Part shown: in pieces, positions 9,070 to 16,828 of the stretch
Numbering within the stretch: the stretch's first letter is position 1
Layout of the letters: every line of letters starts with the position of its first letter
Assembly: GCA_020637195.1 (NCBI GenBank)
Contig: JACJWK010000003.1
Location: 124,001 to 188,000, forward strand
Origin: Microthrixaceae bacterium
GTDB taxonomy: Bacteria; Actinomycetota; Acidimicrobiia; Acidimicrobiales; DATDAH01
Length of the DNA: 64,000 bases
Reading direction: 5' to 3'
The notes under the pieces: generated by a model
What the model saw: only the letters and a program-made list of their open reading frames with translations
Told to the model about the DNA's origin: nothing
Database searches by the model: none
Position numbers and translations under genes: made by a program

Positions 9070-9768
9070 ATGACCACCGCGAGAGCCCGGGCGCGAGCGG
9101 AGCTCACCCTCGAGATCAAGGAGTCGGCCCGGCGCCAGATCGCCGAGGAGGGTGCGTCCGCGCTCTCGCTGAGGGCGGTCGCACGCGAGCTCGGCATGGT
9201 GTCGTCGGCGCTGTACCGCTACTTCCCGAGCCGCGACGCCCTGCTCACCGCGCTCATCGTCGACGCCTTCGACGCCGTGGGCGAGGTGGCGGAGCAGGCC
9301 GAGCGCGACACCCCGGCCCGACGGGGGTTCGTCGCCCGCTGGGTGGCGCTCGGCTCCGCGGTGCGGGGGTGGGCCGTCGCCCGACCCCACGACTACGCCC
9401 TGATCTACGGGTCACCGGTGCCCGGGTACGCGGCCCCCGCCGACACCGTCGATCCCGCCGCCCGGGTCAGCCTGGTGGCCCTGCGCGTGGTGGCCGACGG
9501 CCTCGCCGCCGGCGACGTCGACCCGGGTGGCGAGCGACCGATGCCCCGGGCGACCCACTGCGAGCTCACCCGGCTGCGCGACGGCGTGGGCCTCCCGATC
9601 CCCGACGAGGTCCTGGCCCGCACGCTGCTGGCCTGGTCGGCGGTGCTCGGGGGCATCAGCTACGAGTTGTTCGGCCACCTCCACGAGATCGTCGCCGACC
9701 ACGAGGCCTACTTCGGCCACCAACTCCAGCGCACCGCGCTCCTCGTCGCCCGACCCACCCCGCCCTGA
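9070..9768 (+). CDS. TetR family transcriptional regulator, WHG-type ligand domain
   Basis: Repressor of 232 residues. The N-terminal helix-turn-helix is clear at about residues 26-68 (ASALSLRAVARELGMVSSALYRYFPSRDALLTALI). The C-terminal half matches the WHG-type ligand domain (RGWAVARPHDYALIYGSPVPGYAAP). I start it at the ATG placed by the -10 spacing; an open frame further upstream crosses the operators and is not credible. It is divergent from the deazaflavin reductase gene. The two shared palindromes suggest that it represses both genes and releases them on binding a small molecule, perhaps a compound the reductase acts on. Confidence 0.92.
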   Translation: MTTARARARAELTLEIKESARRQIAEEGASALSLRAVARELGMVSSALYRYFPSRDALLTALIVDAFDAVGEVAEQAERDTPARRGFVARWVALGSAVRGWAVARPHDYALIYGSPVPGYAAPADTVDPAARVSLVALRVVADGLAAGDVDPGGERPMPRATHCELTRLRDGVGLPIPDEVLARTLLAWSAVLGGISYELFGHLHEIVADHEAYFGHQLQRTALLVARPTPP

Positions 9769-9864
9769 GCAACCCTGAGCAGCCGCCTCCGAGACCTCGG
9801 CGCCCACCCCACCGGTACGGGGAATTCCTCCCAGGGCGCCTCCGGCGGCGCGAGCATCGAGGGC

Positions 9865-10773
9865 ATGCGCTTCTCGCTCTGGACCAATCTGAGCCAGCCG
9901 TGGGACGACGTCGCCGACGTGGTCCGCCACGCCGAGGGCACCGGCTGGGACGGCGTCTACGTGGCCGACCACTTCATGGCCGACGCCGGCGGGCCCTTCC
10001 CGGCCGACCAGCCCAACTTCGAGGCCACGGCGGTGCTCGCCGCGCTCGCGTCGCTCACCGAGCGGGTACGCCTGTCGGCCCTGGTGTTCGGCATCACGTA
10101 CCGCCACCCGGCGGTGCTCGCCAAGTGGGCGGCCACCACGGACCACATCAGCGGAGGCCGACTGCTGCTCGGCGTCGGCGCCGGCTGGCAGCAGAACGAG
10201 CACGACCAGTACGGCATCCCCCTCGGGCCCCCGGGCGAGCGGGTCGACCGCTTCGAGGAGGCGCTACGCGTCCTGCGCGGGCTGCTCGACGACGAGACCA
10301 CGACGGTCGACGGCGACCACTACACCGTCCGCGACGCGATCGCGTACCCGAAGCCGGTCCAGCCCCGCCTCCCGATCCTCGTCGGCGCCACCGGGCCCCG
10401 CATGCTCGGTGTGGTCGCCCGCCACGCCGACGAGTGGAACATGTGGTCGCTGCCCCCGGATCTGGCCGCGAAGCGGGCCGAGCTCGACCGGGCCTGCGAG
10501 GCGAACGGCCGCGACCCCGGCACCATCGCCACCTCCACCCAGGCCCTCTTCGTCGTCCTGGACGACAACGACGAGGCGCAGACCTGGATCGACATGCTGA
10601 AGGGCCGACCCTGCGTGGCCGGCACCCCCGAGCGCATCGCCGAGAGCGTGGCGGCCTGGCGCGAGGCCGGCGTCGACGAGCTCGTCGTCCCCGACTTCAC
10701 CCTCGGCACCGGCGCTCAACGGGCCGACGCCCTCGACCGCATCATCGAGCAGGTGGCCCCCGACTTCCGCTGA
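9865..10773 (+). CDS. LLM-class F420-dependent oxidoreductase
   Basis: Luciferase-like TIM-barrel enzyme of 302 residues, of the type that uses F420 (or flavin) to oxidise or reduce small organics. Seen in order: RFSLWTNLSQPWDDVADVVRHAEGTGWDGVYVADHF at the N-terminus, TERVRLSALVFGITYRHPAVLAKWAATTDHISGGRLLLGVGAGWQ (about 73-115), and LPILVGATGPRMLGVVARHADEWN (about 170-195), all typical of actinobacterial members. A GAGCAT hexamer ends 7 bases before the ATG. It follows the TetR gene on the same strand after 96 bases; whether it belongs to that regulon is unclear. A hairpin at 10784-10805 follows. Confidence 0.92.
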   Translation: MRFSLWTNLSQPWDDVADVVRHAEGTGWDGVYVADHFMADAGGPFPADQPNFEATAVLAALASLTERVRLSALVFGITYRHPAVLAKWAATTDHISGGRLLLGVGAGWQQNEHDQYGIPLGPPGERVDRFEEALRVLRGLLDDETTTVDGDHYTVRDAIAYPKPVQPRLPILVGATGPRMLGVVARHADEWNMWSLPPDLAAKRAELDRACEANGRDPGTIATSTQALFVVLDDNDEAQTWIDMLKGRPCVAGTPERIAESVAAWREAGVDELVVPDFTLGTGAQRADALDRIIEQVAPDFR

Positions 10774-10783
10774 GCCGGCGGGG

Positions 10784-10805
10784 TCCGCCCACCCCGACGG
10801 GCGGA
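10784..10805. terminator. Hairpin after the LLM oxidoreductase gene
   Basis: TCCGCCC (10784-10790) pairs with GGGCGGA (10799-10805), 11 bases past the stop codon. No T tract follows. Confidence 0.5.
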
Positions 10806-10864
10806 TCTCCCGGAGTACGCCCACCGTCGGGGAAATCACCGAGAAATCGGGGGGAGCGGGCGGC

Positions 10865-10870
10865 TAGGTT
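10865..10870 (+). promoter_or_regulatory. -10-like element (TAGGTT) upstream of the HelD-like gene
   Basis: TAGGTT lies 50 bases before the ATG at 10921. The leader carries a good AGGAG ribosome site at 10907-10911, so this gene should have a normal leadered mRNA. Confidence 0.4.
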
Positions 10871-10920
10871 CGCGTGCCCTTTCGCCGACCGGTCGCCTCG
10901 GCGGCCAGGAGCCCTGTCGC

Positions 10921-12591
10921 ATGCCGCCCGACGGCCCCGCCGTCAGCCTGGACGAGGAACGCGACGCGCTCGCGCGCGCCCGGCGGGCGGCCGAGGCCAA
11001 GCTCGCCACGTTCGAGGCCATCCGGGCCGACGACAGCGGCGCCGACGCGCTGAGCGACGAGTACATCGCCGCCGTGGTGCGGGGGGCGGTCGAGAAGCTC
11101 CAGCAGGACCTCGTCGTGTTCGGACGCATCGACGACGACCACCCGTGGCGCGTCGGCCTGTACGGCATCGACGAGGGCGGCGAGCAGCTCGTCGTCGACT
11201 GGCGGGCCCCGTTCGCCACCCGCTTCTACCAGGCCACCTTCGACGAGCCCGAGGGCCTCGACCGGCGGGTCAGCTACGTGGGCTGCATCGACGACCTGTT
11301 CGTCGAGGAGTTCACCACCGGGCTGGTGGCGGGCTCGTCGCCGTTGCTCACCGAGCTCTCCCGGGAGCGGGGCACCACGATGCGGGCGGCGGTGGCCACC
11401 CTCCAGTCCGAGCAGGACGCCCTCGTGCGCCTCGACCCCCGCGAGCGGCTGGTGCTGCGGGGCGGGCCCGGCACGGGCAAGACCGTGGTGGGCCTGCACC
11501 GGGCGGCGTGGCTGGTCTACAACGACCACCGCGTCGCCGCCGAGCGCATCCTGGTGATCGGGCCGAGCGACCGGTTCCTGCGCTTCGTGGCCACGGTGCT
11601 GCCCACGCTCGGCGAGGCCCGGGTCACCCAGACCACCTTCGACCGGCTGCTCGGGCCGTCGACCCCCGCCGGCAGCGACCCCCGCTGGGTCGACGTGCTC
11701 GACGCCCTCGAGGACCACCTCCTTCGACCACAGGAGGTGCGGGTCGGCCACCTCGGGGTCCCCGAAGCCGACGTCGGGGCGCTGGTCGAACGGCTGCGGC
11801 ACCGCCCGCTCCCCTGGCGGGACAAGCGCAAGGTGTTCGTGGACAACCTCACGACCCGCCTCCAGCAGCGGCGCAGGACGATCACCCGCGCCGAGGTCAA
11901 CGCCGCGGCCGCCGAGGTCTGGCCGGCGACGACGACCCGCCAGGCCTGGGCCAAGCTGCGCAGCCGCGCCACCCTCGCCGAGCTCGGCGCGCCGGCCGAC
12001 CTGGTGGAGGCGTGGTTCGCCCAGGGCCGCGAGGACGGCGCCCTGTACGACGAGGTGCGGTCGCGCTTCGAGGGGGTCGCCCTGCGCTACGGCCACGTGA
12101 TCGTGGACGAGGCCCAGGACCTCACCTTCTTCCAGCTCCGGGCCGTGCTGCGCCGGGGCGACGGCCTCACCCTGGTGGGCGACGACGCGCAGCGCTCGAA
12201 CCCCGCCGGGATCGGGCTGGCGGCGGCCGCGGCCGAGCTCGACACGCCGCTCGCCACCATGGACACCGCCTACCGGATGTCCGCCGAGATCGCCGACTGG
12301 CTGAACGCCCACGCCGAGCGGGAGGGCATCGACGCGGTGCGCCTCGTCGGCATCCGCCCCACCGACACCCCGGTGCGGGACCTCGAACGCGGCGCCGGCG
12401 CCGACCCCGGGGCCCTCGCCACCGAGCTGGGTGAGCGCTGGCACGACGTCGCGCTCATCGAGGCCGGCGGCGTGTGGGAGCACAAGGGCGTCGAGTACGA
12501 CGCCGTGGTGGTCGACGCCGACGGCCTGTCCCCCGCCGAGGTGTACCTGGCCGCCAGCCGCGCCGCCCACGAGCTCGTGGTGGTCCGCTGA
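10921..12591 (+). CDS. HelD-like UvrD-family ATPase (probable RNA polymerase recycling factor)
   Basis: Superfamily 1 ATPase of 556 residues. The N-terminus (about 1-130) is a charged helical arm followed by WRVGLYGIDEGGEQLVVDWRAPFATRFYQAT, characteristic of HelD/HelR proteins that pull stalled RNA polymerase off DNA. Walker A is GGPGTGKT (181-188), Walker B VIVDEAQD (about 395-402), a later ATPase motif is LTLVGDDAQR, and the C-terminal UvrD_C_2-like motif is EHKGVEYDAVVVDADGLSPAEVYLAASRAAHELVVV. It is shorter than the HelD proteins I know (roughly 700 residues), so some insert is reduced. The S4 gene begins 4 bases after its stop. Confidence 0.85.
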   Translation: MPPDGPAVSLDEERDALARARRAAEAKLATFEAIRADDSGADALSDEYIAAVVRGAVEKLQQDLVVFGRIDDDHPWRVGLYGIDEGGEQLVVDWRAPFATRFYQATFDEPEGLDRRVSYVGCIDDLFVEEFTTGLVAGSSPLLTELSRERGTTMRAAVATLQSEQDALVRLDPRERLVLRGGPGTGKTVVGLHRAAWLVYNDHRVAAERILVIGPSDRFLRFVATVLPTLGEARVTQTTFDRLLGPSTPAGSDPRWVDVLDALEDHLLRPQEVRVGHLGVPEADVGALVERLRHRPLPWRDKRKVFVDNLTTRLQQRRRTITRAEVNAAAAEVWPATTTRQAWAKLRSRATLAELGAPADLVEAWFAQGREDGALYDEVRSRFEGVALRYGHVIVDEAQDLTFFQLRAVLRRGDGLTLVGDDAQRSNPAGIGLAAAAAELDTPLATMDTAYRMSAEIADWLNAHAEREGIDAVRLVGIRPTDTPVRDLERGAGADPGALATELGERWHDVALIEAGGVWEHKGVEYDAVVVDADGLSPAEVYLAASRAAHELVVVR

Positions 12592-12595
12592 CGCC

Positions 12596-12961
12596 GTGGA
12601 CGAGACCCGGGTCGATCGCTGGCTGTGGGCCGTGCGGGTCCACAAGACGCGGTCGGCCGCCACCGACGCCTGCCGCGGCGGTCACGTGCGGGTCAACGGC
12701 CGCCCGGCCAAGCCGGCCACCCCGGTGCGCGTGGGCGACCGGGTCGAGGCCACCGTCGGGCCGCGAAGGCGGGTCCTCGAGGTCGCCAGGGTCATCGACA
12801 AGCGAGTCGGCGCCCCCGTCGCCGCCGAGTGCCTGGTCGACCACACGCCGCCCGACACCCGGCCGGTCGAGGCCACCGGCGGCGCCCCGCGCCGCGACCG
12901 CGGCACGGGGCGTCCCACCAAGAAGGAGCGCCGCCAGCTCGACCGCCACCGCCGGCGCTGA
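12596..12961 (+). CDS. S4-domain RNA-binding protein, Hsp15-like
   Basis: A 121-residue RNA-binding protein starting at a GTG 5 bases past the HelD-like stop. The S4 fold fills residues 1-60: RVDRWLWAVRVHKTRSAATDACRGGHVRVNGRPAKPATPVRVGDRV is nearly a textbook S4 match and resembles the heat-shock protein Hsp15 that binds stalled 50S subunits. The C-terminus is very basic (TGRPTKKERRQLDRHRRR). Pairing with a HelD-like gene places an RNA polymerase rescue factor and a possible ribosome rescue factor in one transcript; that functional link is my inference. Confidence 0.88.
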   Translation: MDETRVDRWLWAVRVHKTRSAATDACRGGHVRVNGRPAKPATPVRVGDRVEATVGPRRRVLEVARVIDKRVGAPVAAECLVDHTPPDTRPVEATGGAPRRDRGTGRPTKKERRQLDRHRRR

Positions 12962-13067
12962 CCCCCCGACGGTGCCCGGTTCAATCGAGCGCACTGCGCT
13001 TCGATCCATCCGAGATCGATGCCCGGCTCGACCAGTCCCGCGTCGCGGTCCGTCGACGCTGAACACC

Positions 13068-13490
13068 TCAGAAGGCTTCGATGACGACCTCACGATGCTC
13101 ACCGGCGAGCGCCGACAGGTCGTCTGGGTCTCCCGTCAGCACGACCGCGCCGCCAGCCTCGACGGCGGTCGCAACGACCACCGCGTCCACCGTCGAGCTC
13201 GAACCCGCATCGCCCAGGAGCCGCCCGGCGGTGCGGCCGATGGCTTCATCCGCGGCATCGACCTCGCCGACCGCCGTGAGCACCCGGTTCACCGGCGCAT
13301 CGGCCACTACGCCACGGACCGTCTCGGCGACCACGACTGACGGGATCGACACGTGGACACGGGCTTCACGCGCGGCGGCGAGCACGGCCCGAACCCGCTG
13401 GTCGGAGCGGGCCAGAGCGATGACGGCGCCCGCGTCGAGGATCAGGCGCTGCGGCGCGGGGTCTTGGGCTCTTCGACGGCGCCTCGCCAC
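13068..13490 (-). CDS. vapC: VapC-type PIN-domain ribonuclease toxin
   Basis: PIN-fold endoribonuclease of 140 residues from a GTG at 13490. The acidic residues that bind metal are visible in order: LILDAGAVIALA, VVVAETVRG, STVDAVVVATA and VLTGDPDDL. The N-terminal segment is basic (MARRRRRAQDPAPQ) and overlaps the 3' end of the antitoxin gene by 49 bases, which couples the two. If the true start were later, few codons are available because the antitoxin stop lies within the codons for the first strand. Toxin role is inferred from family and partner. Confidence 0.88.
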   Translation of the reverse strand: MARRRRRAQDPAPQRLILDAGAVIALARSDQRVRAVLAAAREARVHVSIPSVVVAETVRGVVADAPVNRVLTAVGEVDAADEAIGRTAGRLLGDAGSSSTVDAVVVATAVEAGGAVVLTGDPDDLSALAGEHREVVIEAF

Positions 13491-13696
13491 AGCTGGCGGG
13501 CCTCCTCCATCAGATCGTCAGGGATCGGCCCCGCGGTGGCGTCCAGCTCGGCGAGCAGTTCCCCGAGACGGTCATGCTGGAGCTGGCGGCGCAACGCGTC
13601 GGTGACGTACGACGAGAGCTCGCGGCGCCCGGCCCGGTCACGGGCCTCGGCCAGCACCTCCTCGTCGATGCTCAACGACACCTTCGACACGGACAT
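13442..13696 (-). CDS. vapB: VapB-type antitoxin
   Basis: An 84-residue partner of the downstream PIN toxin. The N-terminal 30 residues (SVSKVSLSIDEEVLAEARDRAGR) form a ribbon-helix-helix type DNA-binding element, then ELSSYVTDALRRQLQHDRL; the acidic, Trp-containing tail (PDDLMEEARQLWRGAVEE) should wrap the toxin. The ATG is 7 bases from a TACGAT -10 that lies inside a short palindrome, a probable site of autorepression by the VapBC complex. Confidence 0.88.
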   Translation of the reverse strand: MSVSKVSLSIDEEVLAEARDRAGRRELSSYVTDALRRQLQHDRLGELLAELDATAGPIPDDLMEEARQLWRGAVEEPKTPRRSA

Positions 13697-13697
13697 G

Positions 13698-13709
13698 ACG
13701 ATTATCGTA
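13698..13709 (-). promoter_or_regulatory. vapBC promoter and probable autoregulatory palindrome
   Basis: On the minus strand TACGAT (13709-13704) is a -10 element ending 7 bases before the vapB ATG. It overlaps the inverted repeat ACGAT-T-ATCGT at 13698-13708. Palindromes over the promoter are usual for toxin-antitoxin autorepression. Confidence 0.55.
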
Positions 13710-13764
13710 CCCTGAGTAGGAATCCGTGGCGAGCTCGTCGACCTGGCCGCCGCCGGACGCGCAC

Positions 13765-13807
13765 GAGCCGCGTGCGCCGCCGCCCGGAGGCGGGGCGCAC
13801 GCGGCTC
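13765..13807. terminator. Long hairpin downstream of glnA (14-bp outer stem)
   Basis: GAGCCGCGTGCGCC pairs perfectly with GGCGCACGCGGCTC, with an inner CCGCC/GGCGG stem. It lies between glnA (ending at 13843 on the minus strand) and vapB. No T tract. Confidence 0.65.
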
Positions 13808-13821
13808 GGCTGGTACGACCG

Positions 13822-13846
13822 CTGAGCCGTGGGGGGAACGGCTCAG
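13822..13846. terminator. Hairpin spanning the glnA stop codon
   Basis: CTGAGCCGT pairs with ACGGCTCAG, and the right arm contains the glnA stop codon. With the hairpin at 13765-13807 it forms a tandem terminator-like structure. Confidence 0.5.
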
Positions 13847-15267
13847 ATGTCGTAGTACAGGTGGAACTCCCACGGGTGCGGGCGCAGGCGGAGCGGGTCC
13901 ACCTCGTGCTCGCGCTTGTAGGCGATGTGGGTCTCGATGAGGTCGTCGGTGAACACGCCGCCGGCCTTCAAGAAGTCGTTGTCGGCCTCGAGCGCCTCGA
14001 GCGCCTCGGGCAGCGAGCCGGGCACCTGCGGCACCTTGGCCAGCTCCTCGGCGGGGAGGTCGTAGAGGTCGCGGTCGACCGGGTCGGGCGGCTCGATCTT
14101 GTTCTGGATGCCGTCGAGGCCCGCCATGAGCATGGCCGAGAAGGCCAGGTACGGGTTCGACGACGGGTCGGGGCACCGGAACTCGAGGCGCTTGGCCTTC
14201 GGGCTCTTCGAGTAGAGCGGGATGCGGACCGACGCCGAGCGGTTGCGCTGGCTGTAGACCAGGTTCACCGGGGCCTCGTAGCCGGGCACCAGGCGCTTGT
14301 AGCTGTTGGTGGTCGGGTTGGTGAACGCGATCACCGAGCGGGCGTGCTTGAGCAGGCCGCCGATGTACCAGCGGCCGGTGTCGGACAGGCCCGCGTAGCC
14401 GGCCTCGTCGTAGAACAGCGGCTCGCCGTTCTTCCACAGCGACTGGTGCACGTGCATGCCCGAGCCGTTGTCCTCGAAGACGGGCTTGGGCATGAAGGTG
14501 GCGGTCTTGCCGTTGCGCCACGCCACGTTCTTGATGACGTACTTGAACAGCATCAGCTGGTCGGCCATGTCGGCGAGGGGCGAGAAGCGGATGTCGATCT
14601 CGGCCTGGCCGGCGGTGCCCACCTCGTGGTGCTGCACCTCGACGTCGATGCCGACCGCCTGCAGCGCGAGGGTCATCTCCGACCGGAGGTCCTGGTAGTG
14701 GTCCATCGGCGGGACCGGGAAGTAGCCCTCCTTGTAGCGGGGCTTGTAGCCGAGGTTCGGGCCCTCGTCCTTGCCGGTGTTCCAGGAGGCCTCGACCGAG
14801 TCCACCGAGTAGCTCGCCGAGTGCGAGTCCTGGTGGTAGCGGACGTCGTCGAAGATGAAGAACTCGGCCTCGGGCCCGACGTAGCAGGTGTCGGCGATGC
14901 CGGTGCTCTGGAGGTACTCCTCGGCCTTCTTGGCGACGTACCGGGGGTCACGGCTGTAGTGCTCGAGCGTGATCGGGTCGTGCACGAAGCAGTTGATGTT
15001 CATCGTCTTGTGCTGCGTGAACGGGTCGATCACCGCGGTGTTCGGGTCCGGGATCAGGATCATGTCCGACTCCTGGATCTCCTGGAACCCTCGGATCGAC
15101 GAGCCGTCGAAGCCGAGGCCCTCCTCGAAGGTGTCCTCCTCGAGTTGGGCCACCGGGATCGAGAAGTGCTGCATGAGGCCGGGCAGGTCGCAGAACCGGA
15201 TGTCGACGATCTCGACGCCCTCGTCCTTGGCCAGCGCCAACACTTCGGATGGTGTGCGTTCCTGCAC
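13843..15267 (-). CDS. glnA: Glutamine synthetase type I (GlnA, adenylylation-type)
   Basis: Makes glutamine from glutamate, ammonium and ATP as a dodecamer in the cytoplasm. The 474-residue length is normal for GSI-beta. Visible signatures are GLGFDGSSIRGFQEIQESDM near the N-terminus, GPEAEFFIFD (metal ligands), KTATFMPKPVFEDNGSGMHVHQSLW (ATP-binding region), NRSASVRIP and the adenylylation tyrosine in EPPDPVDRDLYDLPAEEL. The GTG start follows a strong AGGAGGA site. It is divergent from glnA2 with a 189-base control region. The adenylylation site implies control by GlnE, which is not in the window. Confidence 0.97.
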   Translation of the reverse strand: MQERTPSEVLALAKDEGVEIVDIRFCDLPGLMQHFSIPVAQLEEDTFEEGLGFDGSSIRGFQEIQESDMILIPDPNTAVIDPFTQHKTMNINCFVHDPITLEHYSRDPRYVAKKAEEYLQSTGIADTCYVGPEAEFFIFDDVRYHQDSHSASYSVDSVEASWNTGKDEGPNLGYKPRYKEGYFPVPPMDHYQDLRSEMTLALQAVGIDVEVQHHEVGTAGQAEIDIRFSPLADMADQLMLFKYVIKNVAWRNGKTATFMPKPVFEDNGSGMHVHQSLWKNGEPLFYDEAGYAGLSDTGRWYIGGLLKHARSVIAFTNPTTNSYKRLVPGYEAPVNLVYSQRNRSASVRIPLYSKSPKAKRLEFRCPDPSSNPYLAFSAMLMAGLDGIQNKIEPPDPVDRDLYDLPAEELAKVPQVPGSLPEALEALEADNDFLKAGGVFTDDLIETHIAYKREHEVDPLRLRPHPWEFHLYYDI

Positions 15268-15389
15268 GGTTCCTCCTGCGGAATGGTGTGTGAGGTGAGG
15301 GGGGCACGCGGATGCGCCCCCGTCTCGGGGGTTCGTCCCAGGGACTGCGGAAGCCTCGCGGCACGCCGTTTCCCACCGGTTGCCCGATT

Positions 15390-15406
15390 GTGAACGCTAT
15401 GTGAAC
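15390..15406 (-). promoter_or_regulatory. Paired GTTCAC direct repeats between glnA and glnA2
   Basis: GTGAAC occurs at 15390 and again at 15401, an 11-base period; on the minus strand these read GTTCAC. Eleven-base GTTCA-type direct repeats are the form of PHO boxes bound by OmpR/PhoB-family regulators in Streptomyces, where PhoP and GlnR both act on glnA. The outer positions of each repeat fit that consensus poorly. Which of the two genes it serves is not clear; it lies 51 bases before glnA2. Confidence 0.45.
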
Positions 15407-15456
15407 TGCCCCGGGGCCCGCCAAGCCGTCGCGACGGCCGTGGTTGACTTGCGCCC

Positions 15457-16791
15457 ATGGAGCGCCAACAGGACTACGTGCTGCGGACCGTCGAGGAGCG
15501 GGGCGTGCGCCTCATCCGCCTGTGGTTCACCGACGTCCTGGGCCAGCTCAAGTCCGTCGCCATCACCCCCGCCGAGCTCGAGAACGGCTTCGAGGAGGGC
15601 ATGTGGTTCGACGGCTCGGCCATCGACGGGTTCAGCCGCGTGCAGGAGAGCGACGTGCTGGCGCGGCCCGACCCGAACACGTTCGAGCTGCTCCCCTGGG
15701 CCGAGGACGACGAGAACTCGGCCCGCATGTTCTGCGACATCGAGAACCTCGACGGCACCCCCTTCGAGGGCGACCCCCGCCAGGTGCTGAAGCGCAACCT
15801 CGACCGCGCCCGCGAGCGCGGGTTCAGCTTCTTCTGCGCCCCCGAGATGGAGTTCTTCTACTTCGGCCACGGCGACCCCGAGCGCCCCCTCGTCCCGCTC
15901 GACAGCGGCTCCTACTTCGACCTCACCACCGCCGACGTCGCCAGCGACCTGCGCAAGCGCACCATCCACATGCTCGAGGGGATGGGCATCCCCATCGAGT
16001 ACTCGTTCCACGAGGACAGCCCCAGCCAGCACGAGATCGACCTGCGCTACACCGACGCGCTCACGATGGCCGACAACGTGATGACCTTCCGGCTGGTCGT
16101 GCGCGAGATCGCGCTCGAGCGGGGCGCCTACGCCACGTTCATGCCCAAGCCCCTCCAGGGCGTGCAGGGATCGGGGATGCACACCCACCTGTCGCTGTTC
16201 GAGGGGGACACCAACGCCTTCCACGACCCCGACGACGAGTACCGGCTGTCGAAGGTCGGCCGCAGCTTCATCGCCGGCCTGCTCGTGCACGCCCGCGAGA
16301 TCACCGCCGTCACCAACCAGCTGGTCAACTCCTACAAGCGCCTGATCCCCGGCTCGGAGGCCCCCGTCCACGTGTCGTGGGCCCGCAACAACCGCTCGGC
16401 ACTCGTGCGGGTGCCGCTGGCCAAGTCCGGCAAGGAGTCGTCGACCCGCATCGAGTACCGCTCGCCCGACCCCGCCTGCAACCCGTACCTGGCCTTCTCG
16501 GTCATGCTCGCCGCCGGGCTCAAGGGCCTCGAGGACGGCTACGAGCTCGGCCCCGAGGCCGCCGCCAACGTGTTCGAGCTCACCGATGAGGAGCGCGCCG
16601 CCGAGGGCATCACCGGCCTGCCGCAGTCGCTCGCCGAGGCGCTCGACGAGATGGAGCGGTCCGAGCTGGTGGCCGAGGCCCTCGGCGAGCACATCTTCGA
16701 GTGGTTCCTGCGCAACAAGCGCTCCGAGTGGGCCGACTACAAGGCCCAGGTGACACCGTTCGAGCTGGCCCGCTACCTTCCCAGCTGGTAG
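15457..16791 (+). CDS. glnA2: Glutamine synthetase type I, GSI-alpha (GlnA2-like)
   Basis: Second glutamine synthetase, 444 residues, of the shorter GSI-alpha kind similar to mycobacterial GlnA2. It keeps the catalytic landmarks: MWFDGSAIDGFSRVQESD, CAPEMEFFYFG, YATFMPKPLQGVQGSGMHTHLSLF, NSYKRLIPGSEAPVHVSWARNNRSALVRVP and SSTRIEYRSPDPACNPYLAFSVMLAAG. It lacks the inserted segment and the DRDLY adenylylation tyrosine found in the divergent glnA, so it should not be controlled by GlnE. An atypical response regulator gene starts 37 bases downstream on the same strand. Confidence 0.95.
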   Translation: MERQQDYVLRTVEERGVRLIRLWFTDVLGQLKSVAITPAELENGFEEGMWFDGSAIDGFSRVQESDVLARPDPNTFELLPWAEDDENSARMFCDIENLDGTPFEGDPRQVLKRNLDRARERGFSFFCAPEMEFFYFGHGDPERPLVPLDSGSYFDLTTADVASDLRKRTIHMLEGMGIPIEYSFHEDSPSQHEIDLRYTDALTMADNVMTFRLVVREIALERGAYATFMPKPLQGVQGSGMHTHLSLFEGDTNAFHDPDDEYRLSKVGRSFIAGLLVHAREITAVTNQLVNSYKRLIPGSEAPVHVSWARNNRSALVRVPLAKSGKESSTRIEYRSPDPACNPYLAFSVMLAAGLKGLEDGYELGPEAAANVFELTDEERAAEGITGLPQSLAEALDEMERSELVAEALGEHIFEWFLRNKRSEWADYKAQVTPFELARYLPSW

Positions 16792-16828
16792 CGCTCGGAC
16801 GACCCGGACGATGATCGAGGGCGTGCAC

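Noticed and set aside
10864..12663. A 600-codon minus-strand frame opposite the HelD-like gene
   Set aside because: The plus strand carries Walker motifs and a UvrD C-terminal motif; the antisense frame has none.
12990..13062. A possible small gene between the S4 and vapC genes
   Set aside because: Only a C-terminus-like fragment with no start codon or ribosome site; kept as a remark in the VapBC finding, not as a gene.
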